Program-made: the position numbers and the translations under genes
Assembly (NCBI GenBank): GCA_038043025.1
Contig: JBBTCW010000077.1
Span: 1 to 27,709, forward strand
DNA length: 27,709 nucleotides
Source of the DNA: O2-02-FULL-42-9 sp038043025
GTDB lineage: Bacteria; Pseudomonadota; Gammaproteobacteria; UBA12402
Direction: 5' to 3'
In this document: positions 25,343 through 27,709 of the stretch, one piece after another
Layout: every line of letters starts with the position of its first letter
Numbering within the stretch: position 1 is the first letter of the stretch
Notes under the pieces: model-generated
Databases searched by the model: none
What the model was told of the DNA's origin: nothing
The model's input: only the letters and a program-made list of their open reading frames with translations

Positions 25343-26426
25343 GGGGCAATATAATCTCCCAACCAAACGGCCATTCGACCCATACATGTTCACCTAATCT
25401 AAAATCTAAATTTTCATCGTCTTCATCAAAAAATTGCGTGGCTGATAACTTTGTCCCTTTATCCGTGCGCAACACCAAATCGACGATCGACCCTTTATAA
25501 ACGACCTGCTCTACCACCGCAGAAATCATATCTTTGGTATCATCCACTTCTGAATTATCCCAAGAACGCAAATCTTCTGGCCGCAACAAGACCGATATTT
25601 TTTGATGCAGCTCCAAGGCAACTCGCGTCTTAAATACAAACTGATGATCCTCAATGTTAACGGTAACATTATTGCCATCAACCGCTAACACTTCCGTTTC
25701 AAACACATTGGTTTCCCCAATAAACTGCGCAACATAAAGATTGTTTGGATGTTCATAAATCACGCGTGGCGGGCCAATTTGTTCGACCTTTCCATGGCTC
25801 ATCACCACCACACGATCCGACATCGATAATGCTTCTTCTTGATTATGCGTCACCATCACAAACGTTAATCCTAAGCGACGTTGCAAAGTTTTTAATTCTA
25901 GCTGCATGTTTTTGCGCAAGGCATGGTCGAGCGCACTCATGGGCTCATCGAGCAGTAATACTAACGGCTCATTCACCGCAGCTCGCGCAATCGCTACTCG
26001 CTGTTGCTGGCCACCACTTAATTGATGCGGTTTTCGTGCTTTTAAGTTTTCTAGTTTAACCATCTGTAAGACACGATCAACGCGATCTTGAATGTCAGCC
26101 GACGGTAATCTTTGACACCGTAGTCCAAAGGCAATATTTTCAAACACGGTCATATGGGGAAATAACGCATAGTTCTGAAAAACCATGTTAACATGACGAT
26201 GGTTCGGCGGCACACGCGAAACATCTTTTCCATTGATTAAAATTTGACCCGACGTGGGCACATCAAAACCCGCAATGAGGCGTAATAAAGTCGATTTTCC
26301 ACAACCCGACGGACCGAGCAACGTAAGAAACTCGCCTTCATTGACGTCAAAGTCAATATGATCTAAAACTTGTTGGTCGTGAAACCATTTGTCGATGCAT
26401 CGAAGTGCTAGTACAGTCTTTTTCAT
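25332..26426 (-). CDS. potA: Spermidine/putrescine ABC transporter ATP-binding protein
   Basis: ATPase that powers PotBC. It has 364 residues: Walker A GPSGCGKS (K44), Q-loop VFQNYALFPHMT, signature LSGGQQQRVAIARA, Walker B LLLLDEPMSALD, switch histidine in MVTHNQEEAL, and a C-terminal TOBE regulatory domain from about 240. It is the first gene of potABCD. The ATG at 26426 has GGAGG eight bases upstream. I could not find a convincing promoter in the 200 bases before it. Confidence 0.96.
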   Translation of the reverse strand: MKKTVLALRCIDKWFHDQQVLDHIDFDVNEGEFLTLLGPSGCGKSTLLRLIAGFDVPTSGQILINGKDVSRVPPNHRHVNMVFQNYALFPHMTVFENIAFGLRCQRLPSADIQDRVDRVLQMVKLENLKARKPHQLSGGQQQRVAIARAAVNEPLVLLLDEPMSALDHALRKNMQLELKTLQRRLGLTFVMVTHNQEEALSMSDRVVVMSHGKVEQIGPPRVIYEHPNNLYVAQFIGETNVFETEVLAVDGNNVTVNIEDHQFVFKTRVALELHQKISVLLRPEDLRSWDNSEVDDTKDMISAVVEQVVYKGSIVDLVLRTDKGTKLSATQFFDEDDENLDFRLGEHVWVEWPFGWEIILPHEA

Positions 26427-26518
26427 TCATAGAGCCTCCAGCAAAACCAAAGAAGAGGCCAATGATAACGGATATGGAGAAGAAAACCAGGGGTTTGAGA
26501 AAAATAGTGCTCCGAATG

Positions 26519-26619
26519 CTGTCATTTGAGGAACGCTCTTTTTGTCTGTCATTTGTATGCATCACACGATCCGCCGCTGTTTAGGGACAGGACATCGTGG
26601 ACACTGTAAGCTGTCATTT
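26519..26619. promoter_or_regulatory. Three direct CTGTCATTT repeats upstream of potA
   Basis: The nonamer CTGTCATTT occurs at 26519-26527, 26546-26554 and 26611-26619, all in one orientation. They lie about 95-190 bases upstream of potA and could be binding sites for a regulator of polyamine uptake. Two of them lie in a 70-codon frame overlapping potA that I do not accept as a gene. The dyad GACAG-N20-CTGTC (26586-26615) includes the third. Confidence 0.3.
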
Positions 26620-26629
26620 CTGTGGATAA

Positions 26630-26807
26630 GGAACGTGCACGGAATAACTTTTACATCTAGCGCCCAGAAGGGGTGCAGATTTTTACGTTGCGATAGAAGA
26701 AAAGTGCGCGCATAGTTATTCTATGTAAGCGCTTTTCTGATTGAGCAACGTGAAAAGATGCGCCTCTTATGGGATGCTGGATGCGAAAGTTATTTCGTGC
26801 ACGTTCC
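26630..26807. mobile_element. MITE-like fold-back element, copy 2
   Basis: A 178-bp non-coding unit whose ends form a long inverted repeat (GGAACGTGCACG at 26630-26641; CGTGCACGTTCC at 26796-26807), flanked by TAA on both sides (26627-26629 and 26808-26810). The arms pair imperfectly throughout, up to CATAG (26711-26715) and CTATG (26721-26725) at the exact midpoint. Read on the minus strand it shares blocks with copy 1: AGCATCCCAT (26769-26778), CTTACATAG (26721-26729) and CTGGGCGCTA (26658-26667). The terminal sequences differ from copy 1, so it is a separate subfamily. Confidence 0.85.
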
Positions 26808-27643
26808 TAAGGAAGCGCTTTCAAAGGAAGCGCCGCCGCGCCTGCACCATGATCCGCCTCTAGATTGGCTGATGCTGCGCCAGCAGCAGCATCATAAAGA
26901 TTAGACATGCTTGGACCTGCGCCTCCTCCGCCACCTTCTTCGGCTGAGTGTCGTTGTGCTTCTATGTCATCATCTATTGCACCATATGCTGCACCCTGCC
27001 CACCAAGCAAAAGCGGCTGTCCGTCGTCTTCACCTGAAGGAGTGTTTCTAGCAAAGAAGCCTGTACACCAACGATACCAGGATGTTTTTTCTTGTGTTTT
27101 AGGCTGCAGTAATAGCGGATGATCTTCGCCAATATTAAAGGGTAGAGTTTGTCCTAATGGTGCAATTTTTGCTTGTGCTAACATATTTGCATAATGTGAT
27201 CCCAGCAATGCTTCGCATTCTCTGCGTGCTCGCATCGAATTTCTTACAGTCCAGAAAGAATCGGGTAAACGCTCATCTAATTTAAGTGCGGTGCACTCAG
27301 GCAATTTAGCGATGATTTTTAATTTTTTGAACTGATTGTATGTTGCCAGAAACTTTACAGAGGCTGCACCGGATAGCATGACGACGGGCAAAAGAAATAA
27401 TACACCAAATACGAATCCAGGATTTCTCTCCTCATCATGCTTCACTATAGCGATGATCATCTGCGTCAAAAGCATCAAGAAGGCTCCTGTACTGAGTACT
27501 GGCGATGATGATAACTCTCTTCTCCACTTTTCCGATTGCACAATTTGTTCGAGACGATCAATGAGTGCTTGACGTTCTTGCTTTAAGTGGTTGGCCTGTC
27601 GTAATAGTGTTGCAAGCGCTGTGTCGTTGCGATGAGTAGGCAT
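26807..27643 (-). CDS. Two-helix membrane protein with Gly/Ala-rich tail, unknown
   Basis: A 278-residue protein I do not recognise. The N terminus is a likely coiled coil (about 10-45: LLRQANHLKQERQALIDRLE). Two membrane helices follow at about 51-67 and 76-100. A cytosolic middle part comes next, and after residue 200 there is a low-complexity acidic and Gly/Ala-rich tail with a run of five Gly and repeated Ala. Such a layout occurs in host-targeted proteins of intracellular bacteria, but nothing proves secretion. The stop codon TAG spans the junction with the fold-back element; without the insertion the frame would read four more codons (YPQK) to TGA. No Shine-Dalgarno is visible at the ATG, so the start is less certain. 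From 27644 to the window end I see only a short CTGGT/ACCAG dyad. Confidence 0.65.
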   Translation of the reverse strand: MPTHRNDTALATLLRQANHLKQERQALIDRLEQIVQSEKWRRELSSSPVLSTGAFLMLLTQMIIAIVKHDEERNPGFVFGVLFLLPVVMLSGAASVKFLATYNQFKKLKIIAKLPECTALKLDERLPDSFWTVRNSMRARRECEALLGSHYANMLAQAKIAPLGQTLPFNIGEDHPLLLQPKTQEKTSWYRWCTGFFARNTPSGEDDGQPLLLGGQGAAYGAIDDDIEAQRHSAEEGGGGGAGPSMSNLYDAAAGAASANLEADHGAGAAALPLKALP

Positions 27644-27709
27644 GTTGCGACAAACGAGCTATGATCCAAAGTTGTGTATGACTGGTTTTTGACCAGAGGA
27701 AATTAAGCG

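Noticed and set aside
26353..26565. 70-codon minus-strand frame with one hydrophobic segment, overlapping the start of potA
   Set aside because: It starts at GTG or ATG without a good ribosome site, overlaps potA by 74 bases in another frame, and its middle contains the potA Shine-Dalgarno. Its tail is a potA shadow.
26581..26629. Possible insertion-sequence end (GGGACAGGACATCGTGGACACTGT)
   Set aside because: It recalls IS terminal repeats, but there is no partner end, target duplication or transposase fragment nearby.

Overview
The window reads as chromosomal DNA of an AT-rich (about 40% GC) gammaproteobacterium. Protein sequences and gene order (uvrY-uvrC; serS, rarA, lolA, ftsK, trxB, infA and clpA in the E. 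coli order) fit the class. A 776-residue FtsK, an RMD1-family membrane protein, an AAA-ATPase-like/PD-(D/E)XK protein and abundant intergenic repeats suggest a host-associated lineage such as Legionellales. That placement is inference.

Layout. 1-2783: uvrC and its two-component regulator neighbour uvrY (letA/gacA type), then a tRNA-Ser(UGA), all on minus. 2784-3202: non-coding, holding a 179-bp fold-back element. 3203-3874: a Bax-inhibitor-1/YccA membrane protein. 3921-5192: serS. 5193-8145: an accessory insert between serS and rarA, with palindromic and tandem repeats, an RMD1-family protein coupled to a DHA2-type MFS transporter, and a 20-residue peptide gene with its own leader hairpin and strong terminator. 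8146-12614: rarA, lolA and ftsK on minus, with a second copy of the palindromic repeat before ftsK. 12671-16290: trxB and infA on plus, clpA on minus; lrp, cydDC, aat and clpS, which neighbour these genes in E. coli, are absent. 16618-22616: accessory genes (GPH/SUT-like MFS transporter, AAA-ATPase-like/nuclease protein, orphan Cys-rich lipoprotein, cyclopropane-fatty-acid synthase, DUF4870-like protein, 2H cyclic phosphodiesterase). 22697-26426: a complete potABCD polyamine uptake operon with overlapping genes. 26427-27709: a second fold-back element (178 bp) and an unrecognised two-helix membrane protein with a Gly/Ala-rich tail.

The most interesting observation is a family of non-coding fold-back elements (2975-3153 and 26630-26807). 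The two copies have nearly equal length and identical TAA flanks. Each centres on a CATAG/CTATG hairpin, and they share internal blocks in opposite orientation, yet their terminal inverted repeats have diverged. They look like MITEs. One copy appears to donate a -35 box to the yccA-like gene; the other forms the stop codon of its neighbour. A second, unrelated repeat family built on CAGCTCAGAGCTG palindromes lies in at least four intergenic spots. The 20-codon Cys/Lys/Gly/Asp gene at 7967-8029 is the best candidate for an undescribed gene.
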